DNA from: Clostridia bacterium
GTDB lineage: Bacteria > Bacillota > Clostridia > Clostridiales > Clostridiaceae
Assembly (NCBI GenBank): GCA_009930125.1
Contig: RZYZ01000129.1
Span: 1 to 6,031 of the forward strand
Reading direction: 5' to 3'
Length of the DNA stretch: 6,031 nucleotides
Part shown: one piece after another, positions 6,002 to 6,031 of the stretch
Layout of the letters: every line of letters starts with the position of its first letter
Numbering within the stretch: position 1 is the first letter of the stretch
The notes under the pieces: generated by a model
Databases searched by the model: none
What the model was told of the DNA's origin: nothing
Seen by the model: the letters and a program-made list of their open reading frames with translations, nothing else
Program-made: the position numbers and the translations under genes

Positions 6002-6031
6002 CATTATAATTATGAAACCGAAGGGAAATCC

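Noticed and set aside
5720..6004. Minus-strand open frame of 94 codons opposite yjbQ
   Set aside because: It is antisense to a complete, conserved UPF0047 gene and has no independent support.
6005..6031. Possible next gene starting at ATG 6012 (MKPKGN...), or a promoter with TATAAT at 6005-6010
   Set aside because: Only about 20 bases of the frame are visible. The nearest SD-like GGGAG (5992-5996) is about 15 bases from the ATG, and the -10 box with TTCATA (5982-5987) would start transcription after that ATG. The two readings conflict and the window ends.

Overview
The window looks like chromosomal DNA from a low-to-moderate GC, Gram-positive, probably anaerobic Firmicute of the Clostridia type. 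This rests on a T-box leader in front of serS, strong AGGAGG-type ribosome binding sites, a UPF0182 membrane protein, and a GlpA-like flavoprotein followed by a DUF1667-family protein. The assignment is inferred from gene content; I cannot name a genus. There are no mobile elements, CRISPR arrays, rRNA genes or tRNA genes.

Layout, left to right. Positions 1-182 hold the 5' end of serS (minus strand, cut by the window edge). Positions 183-467 hold its control region: a promoter and a complete T-box riboswitch with specifier codon UCC, a UGGC tRNA-acceptor bulge and an intrinsic terminator. Upstream of it on the minus strand, in order of transcription, lie an HD-domain phosphohydrolase (4890-5405), a 914-residue UPF0182 membrane protein (2109-4853), a DAO-type FAD protein with a C-terminal BFD-like [2Fe-2S] domain (706-2091) and a 75-residue DUF1667-like protein (464-691). 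Gaps are 36, 17 and 14 bases and each downstream gene has its own good ribosome binding site, so these four probably form one operon. Positions 5406-5593 are an AT-rich divergent promoter region. On the plus strand, 5594-6001 encodes a YjbQ/UPF0047 protein.

How the genes fit together: serS is autoregulated by uncharged tRNA-Ser through its leader, but no terminator separates it from the operon upstream, and its -35 element overlaps the stop codon of the DUF1667-like gene. Operon transcripts may therefore also run into the T-box. The flavoprotein and DUF1667-like protein resemble two of three members of a known GlpA-like / NAD(P)-FAD oxidoreductase / DUF1667 cluster. Here the middle gene is absent, the DUF1667 protein lacks its N-terminal cysteine module, and the flavoprotein has lost several usual DAO motifs while keeping all four Fe-S cysteines. 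This reduced redox pair is the most unusual thing in the window. Everything else is ordinary housekeeping or conserved-hypothetical content, and I see no clear evidence of a wholly new system.
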